Translations under genes and position numbers: made by a program
Shown: piece by piece, positions 16,475 through 24,989 of the stretch
How positions within the stretch are numbered: position 1 is the first letter of the stretch
Layout: every line of letters starts with the position of its first letter
The notes under the pieces: model-generated
Database searches by the model: none
What the model was told of the DNA's origin: nothing
What the model saw: the letters and a program-made list of their open reading frames with translations, nothing else
Assembly: GCA_036804505.1 (NCBI GenBank)
Contig: DAIRSI010000003.1
Coordinates: 117,690 to 181,689, forward strand
Length of the DNA stretch: 64,000 bases
Source: Phocaeicola_A sp036804505
Lineage (GTDB): Bacteria; Bacteroidota; Bacteroidia; Bacteroidales; Bacteroidaceae
Direction of reading: 5' to 3'

Positions 16475-17611
16475 ATGGCTGAAGGTACTAATATATTATC
16501 AGATTTTGGCATTAACCTCCTCGAAGAAGAGATTGATGATGTCATCTTTCAAACGAACGAGTTTCTTTGTGATGCTACTTTTACAGGCTCACAAGGTCCC
16601 TTTTGGTGGCTTGTACAGATGTGTATGGCATTGGCCGCTCTTTTCTCCATCGTCATGGCATCAGGAATGGCATACAAAATGATGGTTAAACATGAGCCGT
16701 TGGATGTGATGAAATTATTCAAGCCATTGGCAGTCTCCATCATTCTCTGTTGGTGGTATCCACCTGCTGATACAGGCATGGTTGGAGGTGGTAGCCAATG
16801 GTGCTTCCTTGATTTTCTGAGTTATGTACCTAATTCCATAGGTTCCTACACTCACGACCTCTATCAAGCGGAAGCAGCGCAGATAGAAGATAAGTTTACT
16901 GAAGTGCAAGAACTAATCTATAAGCGAGACACAATATATAATGACCTACAAGCAAAAGCCGATGTAGCCCATAAAGGAACTTCGGATCCTGCTGTCGTGC
17001 AAGAGACAATGGTAAGTGCAGGTGTTGAAGAAGTTACCAATATGGAGAAGGATGCAAGCCGTCTTTGGTTTACGTCGCTCACTGCTGGAGCTGTTGTCGG
17101 ACTTGACAAAATCGTGATGCTCTTATCTCTGATAGTATTTAGAATCGGTTGGTGGAGCACTATTTATTGTCAGCAGATACTTTTAGGAATGCTAACAATC
17201 TTCGGCCCTATACAATGGGCTTTCAGTCTGTTGCCAAAATGGGAAAGCAGTTGGGCTAAGTGGATTACTAGATATCTGACGGTGCATTTTTATGGAGCCA
17301 TGCTCTACTTCGTTGGATTCTATGTGCTTTTGCTCTTTGATATCGTACTGAGCATACAGGTTGAAAACCTTACTGCAATCACAGCTTCAGAGCAGACTAT
17401 GGCATCCTACTTACAGAATTCATTCTTCTCTGCCGGCTATCTGATGGCTGCAAGTATCGTAGCGTTGAAATGTCTTAACCTCGTTCCGGATTTGGCAGCA
17501 TGGATGATACCCGATGGCGATACCGCATTCTCGACACGAAATTTTGGTGAAGGTGTTGCTCAACAAGCAAAAATGTCTACTCAGGGATTGATTGGACATG
17601 TAGTCAAATAG
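16475..17611 (+). CDS. traJ: TraJ, polytopic VirB6-like channel protein
   Basis: A protein of 378 residues with several membrane helices (about 48-72, 85-97, 205-250, 270-300 and 320-345) and a soluble loop (about 125-195) that includes a coiled coil. The N-terminus resembles other TraJ proteins (LLEEEIDDVIFQTNEFLCDA), and the C-terminus has PDLAAWMIPDGD. The topology and place before TraK fit the Bacteroidetes TraJ family, the VirB6-like inner-membrane core. It probably forms part of the DNA path across the inner membrane. Confidence 0.9.
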   Translation: MAEGTNILSDFGINLLEEEIDDVIFQTNEFLCDATFTGSQGPFWWLVQMCMALAALFSIVMASGMAYKMMVKHEPLDVMKLFKPLAVSIILCWWYPPADTGMVGGGSQWCFLDFLSYVPNSIGSYTHDLYQAEAAQIEDKFTEVQELIYKRDTIYNDLQAKADVAHKGTSDPAVVQETMVSAGVEEVTNMEKDASRLWFTSLTAGAVVGLDKIVMLLSLIVFRIGWWSTIYCQQILLGMLTIFGPIQWAFSLLPKWESSWAKWITRYLTVHFYGAMLYFVGFYVLLLFDIVLSIQVENLTAITASEQTMASYLQNSFFSAGYLMAASIVALKCLNLVPDLAAWMIPDGDTAFSTRNFGEGVAQQAKMSTQGLIGHVVK

Positions 17612-17638
17612 TCTTAACCCCTAAAATGTAATCATAAA

Positions 17639-18253
17639 ATGGTAATAAAAAATCTAGAGAATAAAATCAAACTTGTGACTATCATATGTGGATTGTTCCT
17701 CGTTGGCTGTGTGTTCATTAGCATTTCGAGTATTTGGACAGCACGTAATATGGTGGTCGATGCACAAAATAAAATCTATGTTTTGGATAGCAATGTTCCA
17801 ATCTTAGTGCAAAGAACGACAATGGATGAAACGCTTGATGTGGAAGCAAAAGCACATATTGAGGCTTTCCATCACTACTTTTTCACCTTGGCTCCTGATG
17901 ATAAGTACATAAAATACACCATGAATAAAGCCATGTATCTAGTGGATGAGACTGGTCTTGCCCAGTATAATACTCTGAAAGAAAAAGGTTTCTATAATAA
18001 TATCATGGGAACAAGTGCTGTATTCAGCATCTTCTGCGACAGTATCAAGTTCAATAAGGAGAAAATGGAATTCACTTATTACGGTCGTCAACGAATAGAA
18101 AGAAGAACAAATATTCTGACTCGTGAGCTTGTAACAGCTGGACAGTTGAAAAGAGTACCACGCACTGATAACAATCCTCATGGACTTCTGATTGTCAACT
18201 GGAGAACGTTACTTAACAAGGATATCGACCAAAAGACAAAAGTCAACTACTAA
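17639..18253 (+). CDS. traK: TraK, VirB8-like conjugation protein
   Basis: A protein of 204 residues. A single membrane helix (about 12-35) is followed by a periplasmic domain with VLDSNVPILVQRTTMDETLDVEAKAHIEAFHHYFFTLAPDDKYI-type features (about 45-100), which marks the TraK family. It ends in a basic tail (VNWRTLLNKDIDQKTK). The membrane topology and the place between TraJ and TraL/TraM fit a VirB8-like scaffold linking inner-membrane and core complexes. It is 12 bases from the next gene. Confidence 0.92.
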   Translation: MVIKNLENKIKLVTIICGLFLVGCVFISISSIWTARNMVVDAQNKIYVLDSNVPILVQRTTMDETLDVEAKAHIEAFHHYFFTLAPDDKYIKYTMNKAMYLVDETGLAQYNTLKEKGFYNNIMGTSAVFSIFCDSIKFNKEKMEFTYYGRQRIERRTNILTRELVTAGQLKRVPRTDNNPHGLLIVNWRTLLNKDIDQKTKVNY

Positions 18254-18264
18254 AAATATAAGAT

Positions 18265-18618
18265 ATGAAAGGATTAAAACGAATGTTGTTTGGCGAGAAG
18301 ATGCCTGACAAGAACGACCCTCAGTATAAGGAACGTTATCAGCGTGAAGTGAAAGCAGGACGCAAGTTTGCCCAAACTTTGAAAATTGACAAGGCGGCTG
18401 CACATGTACAACGATTTGCCGATATACACAAGACACTATTCTTAGTTATTGTCTTTGGATTTGTCGCTTTAAGTTTTGGCTTCAATATCTACCGTATGGC
18501 GAGAGTATATAACCACAAGCAGAGTTCAATATCTGCTATCGAGAGACAAGATTCACTTATACGCTCCAGACATAAGGGAGAAAGTAGGATTATTCACCCA
18601 ATAAACAAACAAAAATAG
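18265..18618 (+). CDS. traL: TraL-like (DUF3989) membrane protein
   Basis: A protein of 117 residues. A basic N-terminal segment (about 1-55) precedes one membrane helix (about 58-78, TLFLVIVFGFVALSFGFNIY), then a short periplasmic tail. Size, topology and place between TraK and TraM match the DUF3989/TraL family of Bacteroidetes transfer operons. The N-terminus here is longer and more charged than I would expect for the family. Its role in the channel is not known in detail. Confidence 0.75.
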   Translation: MKGLKRMLFGEKMPDKNDPQYKERYQREVKAGRKFAQTLKIDKAAAHVQRFADIHKTLFLVIVFGFVALSFGFNIYRMARVYNHKQSSISAIERQDSLIRSRHKGESRIIHPINKQK

Positions 18619-18625
18619 AATCATC

Positions 18626-19792
18626 ATGAAGCTGACCGATAAAATCAATTTCAAACAGCCTAAATACATGCTACCGCTGATTATATATCTCCCTTTGCTT
18701 GGAACAGCATATTTCGTTTTCGATATGTTTGATACGGAACTGGCAGAGAAGAAAGATGCCAATATGCAGACTACGGAATATCTGAATCCGAAACTTCCTC
18801 AAGCACAGATAAAGAGTGATGGCATTGGTGGCAAATACGAGAATATGCTCAATTCTTACGGCAAGATTGAGGATCATAGTGCCGTAAACAATATCGAAAT
18901 AGAAGACAATAATGAAAAAGAAGAGTTTCAATCGAAATATTCAGACGAAGAACTTCGGAAGCTTGATGCCGAAGCAGCCGAACGTACAGCAGAAATGGAA
19001 AGACAGAAAGGCATGCAGAAAACCGACACCGATAAGACAGAATCCGAAGCATTGGCAGAGCTCAACAAAGCATTGGCTCAGGCGAGGTTGAAAGCCCAAC
19101 AAGAGACAGGTTTAACAGATACTGGCCAACAAGCTGATGAAACCAATCCCGCAAACAGAAACATAAGCGGTAGCGTAAACATCAACGATAAGTCAAGAAA
19201 CGCAATATCCGAAGAGTCAGAACCCACTGAGGTCGTGAAGAAAGTCAAAGTTTCTTCTGACTACTTCAATACCCTCGCTGAAAACGAAAAAGAGGCCAAT
19301 CTAATCAAGGCTATCATTGATGAAGACGTGAAAGCTACCGATGGGACTCGTATCCGTTTGCGCTTACTCGATGATGTGGAAATCGGAGAGCTAGTTGTAC
19401 CAAAAGGTTCATACTTGTATGCCACAATGAGTGGCTTTGGTTCGCAACGAGTAAAGGGTAACATCAAAAGTATGCTTATTGATGACGAATTAGTAAAGAT
19501 AAATCTGTCCATCTATGATACAGATGGCATGGAGGGACTTTATGTTCCTAGTAGCAGTTTCAGAGAGACCACTAAAGATGTAGCAAGTAGTGCAGCTTCA
19601 GGAAATATGGAAATGAATAATGGTACAAGCACAGGTAACAGTATGACTCAATGGGCAGCTCAAGCTATGACGAATGCTTATCAAAAGACCAGCAATGCCA
19701 TTGGTAAAGCCATCAAAAAGAATAAAGTCAAGTTAAAATACGGAACATTCGTGTATCTCATCAATAGCAAGGAAAGTAAAAAGAATAAGTAA
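18626..19792 (+). CDS. traM: TraM, VirB10-like conjugation protein
   Basis: A protein of 388 residues. One membrane helix (about 12-32) leads to a long charged, Glu/Gln/Lys-rich linker (about 40-200). The C-terminal domain follows (about 210-385): it contains ATDGTRIRLRLLDDVEIGELVVPKGSYLYA and YDTDGMEGLYVP, the core pattern of TraM/VirB10 proteins. It spans the periplasm and links inner and outer parts of the secretion channel. The order TraK-TraL-TraM-TraN is that of CTnDOT. Confidence 0.95.
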   Translation: MKLTDKINFKQPKYMLPLIIYLPLLGTAYFVFDMFDTELAEKKDANMQTTEYLNPKLPQAQIKSDGIGGKYENMLNSYGKIEDHSAVNNIEIEDNNEKEEFQSKYSDEELRKLDAEAAERTAEMERQKGMQKTDTDKTESEALAELNKALAQARLKAQQETGLTDTGQQADETNPANRNISGSVNINDKSRNAISEESEPTEVVKKVKVSSDYFNTLAENEKEANLIKAIIDEDVKATDGTRIRLRLLDDVEIGELVVPKGSYLYATMSGFGSQRVKGNIKSMLIDDELVKINLSIYDTDGMEGLYVPSSSFRETTKDVASSAASGNMEMNNGTSTGNSMTQWAAQAMTNAYQKTSNAIGKAIKKNKVKLKYGTFVYLINSKESKKNK

Positions 19793-19813
19793 GCGTAAAT
19801 AAAATCAGCAATT

Positions 19814-20659
19814 ATGAAAATCAAGAAAATATTTGGCGCATTGATACTTTGCGCCGTAACAAGCACTCCGATATTGGCACAACAGACCTATGAGGAGATG
19901 GAACAGCTCACCATCAATGAGCAAGTGACAACAGTTATCACGGCTTCGGAGCCAATTAGATTTGTCGATATATCTACCGACAAGGTGGTTGGCGACCAAC
20001 CCATCAACAATACCATACGATTAAAACCCAAAGAAGGTCTTCATGCCGATGGTGATGTGTTGGCAATTGTAACCATTGTAACAGAACGCTACCGCACGCA
20101 ATATGCACTTCTGTATACTACAAGAATGCAGGAAGCTGTAACCGATAAGGAAATTCAACTTGTCGAGCGCAATGCCTATAACAATCCGGCAGTAAGTATG
20201 TCAACAGTTGATATGACTCGCTTTGCACGCCAGATATGGAACTCCCCGGCGAAGATAAGAAATATCGCCACCAAGAAACATCGTATGGTTATGCGACTGA
20301 ATAACATTTACACGGCAGGTGACTATTTCTTTCTTGATTTCTCTGTTGACAACAAAACCAACATTCGTTTTGATATTGACCAAATACGATTGAAACTGGA
20401 TGATAAAAAGATGTCGAAAGCGACCAATACACAATCTATCGAGATTCAGCCAGTGATGATGTTAGAACAAGCGAAGTCATTCAGGTATGGGTATCGTAAT
20501 GTTATTGTCATTAAGAAAATGACCTTTCCAAATGACAAGGTTCTTACCATAGAGATGGCAGAGAAGCAAATTTCGGGCAGAAATATCCTTCTAAATATCG
20601 ATTATGAAGATGTCCTTTCAGCTGATTCGTTTAATGCAGTTTTATTGGAGGAGGATTAA
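19814..20659 (+). CDS. traN: TraN (DUF4138), VirB9-like conjugation protein
   Basis: A protein of 281 residues with a signal peptide (about 1-22, ending ILAQQ). The mature chain has a beta-rich N-terminal domain (VTTVITASEPIRFVDISTDKVVGDQPINN, about 35-70) and a C-terminal domain with DYFFLDFSVDNKTNIRFDIDQIRL (about 170-200), as in the DUF4138/TraN family. It forms the outer part of the core complex with TraM and TraO. Three bases separate it from traO. Confidence 0.92.
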   Translation: MKIKKIFGALILCAVTSTPILAQQTYEEMEQLTINEQVTTVITASEPIRFVDISTDKVVGDQPINNTIRLKPKEGLHADGDVLAIVTIVTERYRTQYALLYTTRMQEAVTDKEIQLVERNAYNNPAVSMSTVDMTRFARQIWNSPAKIRNIATKKHRMVMRLNNIYTAGDYFFLDFSVDNKTNIRFDIDQIRLKLDDKKMSKATNTQSIEIQPVMMLEQAKSFRYGYRNVIVIKKMTFPNDKVLTIEMAEKQISGRNILLNIDYEDVLSADSFNAVLLEED

Positions 20660-20662
20660 TCT

Positions 20663-21166
20663 ATGAAGAAAGTAATTCTAATGGCAATGTTGTTTATTGC
20701 TACCCTAACATCATCTTATGCTCAAGACGGTTCAAATAGAATATCTTTAGGTACAGGAGTATTGTATGAAAGAGGCTTAGACTTAACACTCTCTTATGAA
20801 CATGAAACCAAATATCATAATGCGTGGGAGTATTTTGGCAATGTGTATCTGAAATGGGATGAGTGTGCTTCTTGCGGTCATGTTTGTCCCGACAGTTTTT
20901 GGAAAAACTACCGTACTTATGATTTCGGTATTGCCTATAAACCTTGTGTGGTACGAGGCAGAAACAATCATGGCAATGTGCGTATTGGAGCTTCCGTAGG
21001 CAGTGATACCGACAAGGTTATCGGTGGTATCCATGTAGGCTACGAACATAGCTATGCTCTCCGATCCGGTTGGCAAATCTTCTGGCAAGTAAAAACAGAT
21101 ATCATGATAAAAGGCCTTGACACCTTTAGGACGGGGGCTACTTTAGGAATAAAATACAGTCTATAA
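20663..21166 (+). CDS. traO: TraO, outer-membrane conjugation protein
   Basis: A protein of 167 residues with a signal peptide (about 1-20, ending SYAQ). The mature part has alternating beta strands ending in an aromatic-rich strand (TGATLGIKYSL), consistent with an outer-membrane beta-barrel. A Cys-rich loop (DECASCGHVCPDSFW, about 70-84) lies in the middle. Length, signal and position after TraN match TraO of Bacteroidetes elements. Confidence 0.88.
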   Translation: MKKVILMAMLFIATLTSSYAQDGSNRISLGTGVLYERGLDLTLSYEHETKYHNAWEYFGNVYLKWDECASCGHVCPDSFWKNYRTYDFGIAYKPCVVRGRNNHGNVRIGASVGSDTDKVIGGIHVGYEHSYALRSGWQIFWQVKTDIMIKGLDTFRTGATLGIKYSL

Positions 21167-21184
21167 CCGAAAACAATAATCAAA

Positions 21185-21841
21185 ATGAGAAAAATATTTT
21201 CGATGTTAGCGATAGCTACAGCAGTAATCACCTTTACATCATGTGATGCTCACAAAGACTTTCCTGATACAGACACAAAGGTATGTCATGTACTATGTAG
21301 TGACGGGAAAATAATGCCTATAACAGATGTCGAGAAACAACATAAAACACCAGTTGCGGTTGTTTTTGATATCAATATTGATGACAACACATCCGGCAAT
21401 GGAACAGCTGTATATCTATATGAAGTAACGCCATCTGCCTTTGCTGATAGTCTAGACGTAAAACAGAGCACATCGGCTGATGTTACAAAATGGGACGGCA
21501 ATGAGAATACATTCAACATGTTCAATTGCAGAGATGTTTCTTCCCCATTAGCCAATAGCGTATTTGAACTTTGGAATAATGGACAAAGTGCCTATATCCC
21601 TTCTGTATCACAAATGCGTATGCTCTATGCTGCAAAAGATTTCATCAACCCTATTTTAAAGCAATGTGGTGGCGACCCAATCCCTGATAATCCGGATGAC
21701 TGTTGGTACTGGACAAGTACCGAAGTATCAGGACAAGAGTTAGCCAAGGCATGGCTCTACTCACTTAGTAGCGGTTCGATGCAAGAAACGCCCAAGACAC
21801 AGTCTCATAAGGCACGAGCCATTCTCACACTCAATAATTAA
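21185..21841 (+). CDS. Lipoprotein with DUF1566-like C-terminal domain
   Basis: A protein of 218 residues with a lipoprotein signal peptide (FTSC places the Cys near 20). The C-terminal half (about 125-215) contains a YIPSVSQMRMLYAAKDFI segment and the CWYWTSTEVSG...ARAILTL pattern, which is that of DUF1566/Lcl-type surface domains. Such domains are common in Bacteroidetes surface proteins. It sits between traO and the coupling ATPase, so it may decorate the outer end of the transfer machine or aid contact with recipients; that role is inference. Confidence 0.7.
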   Translation: MRKIFSMLAIATAVITFTSCDAHKDFPDTDTKVCHVLCSDGKIMPITDVEKQHKTPVAVVFDINIDDNTSGNGTAVYLYEVTPSAFADSLDVKQSTSADVTKWDGNENTFNMFNCRDVSSPLANSVFELWNNGQSAYIPSVSQMRMLYAAKDFINPILKQCGGDPIPDNPDDCWYWTSTEVSGQELAKAWLYSLSSGSMQETPKTQSHKARAILTLNN

Positions 21842-21858
21842 AAACGAATATCAAATTC

Positions 21859-24048
21859 ATGGAAGAAAGTAAAGAATTACAGGGAGCTTATAAAATATTT
21901 AGGGCAGTCATCTATATCTCCATATTGGTGGAGTTCTTTGAATATGCCTTTGAACCAGCCATGCTAGACCATTTCGGAGGTATCCTTGCCGACATTCATG
22001 GTAGAGTAAAACAATGGTTTATCTATAATGATGGTCATCTGATATATAGCAAAGTAGTCACTTTCTTCCTCGTATGTATCACCTGCGTGGGTACACGAAA
22101 CAAAAAGCATCTGGAATTTGACTCACATAAGCAGGTGCTTTATCCCATCCTAGGCGGTGTCATACTACTTATCCTATCCGTGTGGCTCTTTGGCTTCAAC
22201 ATGGATACACATTTTTATTCCCTAAGATTGAATATCATTTTCTATATGATTACAACAATAGTGGGAACAATTCTTGTACACATAGCATTGGATAACATTA
22301 GCAAATTCCTGAAGGAAGGACTTGGAAAAGATCGTTTCAACTTTGAGAACGAAAGCTTTGACCAATGTACAGAGATGGAGGAAAACAAATACTCAGTGAA
22401 TATTCCAATGCGCTTTTATTATAAAGGTAAATTTCGCAAAGGAGCCATATCAATCAGTAATCCGTTCCGAGGAACATGGGTAGTCGGAACACCAGGTTCA
22501 GGTAAAACATTTTCTGTAATTGAACCGTTTATCCGTCAACATAGTGCGAAGGGCTTTTCATTAGTTGTATATGACTACAAGTTCCCAACACTCGCACAGA
22601 AATTATACTACCATTACCGTATCAATCAAAAGGCAGGTAAAACTCCAGATGGATGTAAATTCAATATGATAAATTTTGTTGAAGTTGAATATTCCAAGAG
22701 AATCAATCCTATTCAGCAGAAATACATCAACAATCTTGCAGCTGCCAGCGAAACCGCTGAGACATTGCTTGAATCCCTTCAAAAAGGAAAGAAAGAAGGA
22801 GGTGGCGGTAGTGACCAATTCTTCCAAACATCTGCCGTCAATTTCTTAGCTGCCTGCATCTATTTCTTCATAAACTATGAGAAAGAGCCATACGACAAGA
22901 ATGGAAAGATGTTGATTGCGGAGAAAATTCTTGACCCCACAACAAAAAGGCTCAAACCTACAGGACGTGTATTTGACCATAACGGAGAAGAAACAAAAGC
23001 TGACCATTGGTTAGGTAAATACTCTGATATGCCACATATCCTGTCCTTTCTCAATGAAAGTTACCAAACCATCTTTGCTGTACTTGAAACCGATAACGAG
23101 GTCGCACCTTTACTTGGCCCATTCCAAACAGCCTTAAAGAACAAGGCCATGGAACAGTTAGAGGGTATGATTGGTACTCTACGTGTTTATACCAGTAGAT
23201 TGGCAACAAAAGAAAGTTATTGGATATTTCACAAAGACGGAGATGACTTTGACTTAAAGGTCAGTGACCCTAAGAATCCAAGTTATCTGCTCATTGCTAA
23301 TGACCCGGAGATGGAAAGCATTATCGGGGCTTTGAATGCTTTAATTCTAAATCGACTTGTGACACGAGTAAACACCGGTCAAGGGAAAAATATACCTACA
23401 AGTATCATTGTGGATGAGTTACCTACTCTCTATTTCCACAAGATAGACCGCTTGATTGGTACAGCCCGAAGCAATAAGGTAAGCGTTGCCTTAGGTTTTC
23501 AGGAATTGCCACAGCTTGAAGCCGACTATGGTAAGGTTGGAATGCAGAAGATTATTACTACAGTCGGTAATGTAATAAGTGGTTCTGCACGAAGTAAAGA
23601 AACACTTGAATGGTTGAGTAGTGATATTTTCGGTAAGGTTGTTCAGATAAAGAAAGGTGTTACCATCGACAGAGATAAGACATCAATAAATCTTAATGAA
23701 AACCTTGACAGCCTTGTTCCAGCATCAAAAATCAGTGATATGCCTACAGGATGGATTTGTGGTCAGACAGCACGTGATTTTGTAGTCACCAAAACTGGAC
23801 GTGGCGGCTCAATGAATATACAAGAAAGCCATGAGTTCAAAACCACAAAGTTCTACTGCAAAACAGATTTTGACATGGAAGCCATCAAAAAGGAAGAAGA
23901 GGATTATATCCATTATCCAATCCCTAAGTTCTATAATTTCGGTCCGGTAGATGAACGAGAGCGCATCCTTTACAAGAATTTTGTTCAGGTTGGACAAGAC
24001 GTAAAAGAAATGATCAATTCCATCTTTGGCAAGGATAAGCATATTTAG
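21859..24048 (+). CDS. Type IV coupling protein (VirD4/TraG-family ATPase)
   Basis: A protein of 729 residues. Four membrane helices fill the N-terminus (about 14-33, 65-80, 93-112 and 120-145). The ATPase domain follows, with Walker A GTPGSGKT near 210-217 and Walker B SIIVDELPTLYF near 515-526, then the QELPQLEADYG sensor segment. This is the coupling ATPase of Bacteroidetes elements, which feeds the relaxase-DNA complex to the channel. In many Bacteroidetes elements this gene sits with the mobilisation genes; here it follows traO directly and no relaxase is visible. The C-terminal tail (after about 650) is probably substrate-binding. Confidence 0.93.
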   Translation: MEESKELQGAYKIFRAVIYISILVEFFEYAFEPAMLDHFGGILADIHGRVKQWFIYNDGHLIYSKVVTFFLVCITCVGTRNKKHLEFDSHKQVLYPILGGVILLILSVWLFGFNMDTHFYSLRLNIIFYMITTIVGTILVHIALDNISKFLKEGLGKDRFNFENESFDQCTEMEENKYSVNIPMRFYYKGKFRKGAISISNPFRGTWVVGTPGSGKTFSVIEPFIRQHSAKGFSLVVYDYKFPTLAQKLYYHYRINQKAGKTPDGCKFNMINFVEVEYSKRINPIQQKYINNLAAASETAETLLESLQKGKKEGGGGSDQFFQTSAVNFLAACIYFFINYEKEPYDKNGKMLIAEKILDPTTKRLKPTGRVFDHNGEETKADHWLGKYSDMPHILSFLNESYQTIFAVLETDNEVAPLLGPFQTALKNKAMEQLEGMIGTLRVYTSRLATKESYWIFHKDGDDFDLKVSDPKNPSYLLIANDPEMESIIGALNALILNRLVTRVNTGQGKNIPTSIIVDELPTLYFHKIDRLIGTARSNKVSVALGFQELPQLEADYGKVGMQKIITTVGNVISGSARSKETLEWLSSDIFGKVVQIKKGVTIDRDKTSINLNENLDSLVPASKISDMPTGWICGQTARDFVVTKTGRGGSMNIQESHEFKTTKFYCKTDFDMEAIKKEEEDYIHYPIPKFYNFGPVDERERILYKNFVQVGQDVKEMINSIFGKDKHI

Positions 24049-24074
24049 TGTGCTGAAAACTAAAATCCATATAA

Positions 24075-24620
24075 ATGATTAGAATCTTGAATATTAGACT
24101 TTTGACGGCAGTACTGCTTCTTGTAATAACGATTAATGTTTCAGCAAAAGACAAACAACAAAATACAAACATAACATCAAAGGAGTATTCCTCACTTTAT
24201 AGCCTTCCCAAATTTGAGAGGGCTGTTTTGCTTATAAAACATTGTGAAGGCATGCACACCCAAAAAGACTATCCCTACGTTGGCTATGGACATCGACTTC
24301 AACCCGGTGAGAAACTGACATCAAAGATTACCAAGAGACAGGCAGATTCGTTGTTACGTAGTGACCTAAAGAAGCTATGTTTCTTATTCCGTGACTATGG
24401 TTCTAACACTATTTTGCTAGCCACACTTGCCTACAACTGTGGTCACGTCTCTATCTTGGGCGACAAGAAAAAACCTGAGAGTCGGCTAATTCAAAAAATC
24501 AAACGTGGTGAAAAAGATATAGAAAATGAGTACATAACATTCTGTAAATGGAAAGGTAAGGTAGTTCCATCCATCAAGAGACGTAGGTGGATGGAGCTTA
24601 AATTACTTTATTCAAGATAA
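24075..24620 (+). CDS. Conjugation lysozyme (glycoside hydrolase family 24)
   Basis: A protein of 181 residues with a signal peptide (about 1-25). The muramidase core has the catalytic Glu in LIKHCEGMH (near 58) and the conserved YPYVGYGHRL (about 66-75), then NCGHVSILG-type and RRRWMELKLL segments of phage-type lysozymes. It cuts peptidoglycan so the transfer channel can cross the wall, the usual role of the lysozyme that ends Bacteroidetes tra operons. The transfer operon ends here and the defence island begins 115 bases later with its promoter. Confidence 0.92.
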   Translation: MIRILNIRLLTAVLLLVITINVSAKDKQQNTNITSKEYSSLYSLPKFERAVLLIKHCEGMHTQKDYPYVGYGHRLQPGEKLTSKITKRQADSLLRSDLKKLCFLFRDYGSNTILLATLAYNCGHVSILGDKKKPESRLIQKIKRGEKDIENEYITFCKWKGKVVPSIKRRRWMELKLLYSR

Positions 24621-24734
24621 TAACAAGACTCATTCATACGTTCGTTTGCCATCAAAACAGCCGACATAATTGCTATCATTAATAAAAAACAAGCATAAAT
24701 ACAATTTTTTTTGCTGATTTTGAAGATTTCTCGT

Positions 24735-24773
24735 ATGTGTTCCGTATGATGACACACATTTTTTGTACCTTTG
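24735..24773 (+). promoter_or_regulatory. Promoter of the defence island with inverted repeat
   Basis: TACCTTTG (24766-24773) matches the Bacteroidetes -7 consensus. ATGTGT (24735-24740) and ACACAT (24754-24759) form a 6-bp inverted repeat over the -33 area, a plausible operator. GTAGCT/AGCTAC just after the start could form a small 5' hairpin. The leader from about 24780 to 24989 has no separate ORF. The rest of the 24621-24734 gap shows nothing else. Confidence 0.6.
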
Positions 24774-24910
24774 TAGCTGAAAAGGAAGCTGATAAAGCTA
24801 CAACCTGAAAAATAAGACCAAGAATCAAAACAGTCAATATGTGCTAGATAATCAACAACAGTGCTGAAAGTATTTCACTAACGACTGTAATATAAAAAAG
24901 AATACATGAG

Positions 24911-24974
24911 AGACCCTCTTGCATCTATATGGGCTTTGGTCAGCCTTCAGGGGATGTTAAGAGGGTCTTTTTGT
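24911..24974 (+). promoter_or_regulatory. Terminator-like leader hairpin before the helicase gene
   Basis: AGACCCTCTT (24911-24920) is a perfect 10-bp complement of AAGAGGGTCT (24959-24968), followed by TTTTTG. The 38-base loop itself holds a GGCT/AGCC stem. It lies between the island promoter and the preferred helicase start (24990) and looks like an attenuator. The frame through it is open and in phase with the helicase, so an alternative start at 24906 inside the hairpin cannot be excluded. Confidence 0.55.
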
Positions 24975-24989
24975 TTTAATAAAAGCAGG

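Noticed and set aside
24906..24989. Longer N-terminus for the defence helicase
   Set aside because: The extra 28 residues are encoded by a terminator-like hairpin and do not look like the family; ATG 24990 fits better. Not fully excluded because the frame is open.
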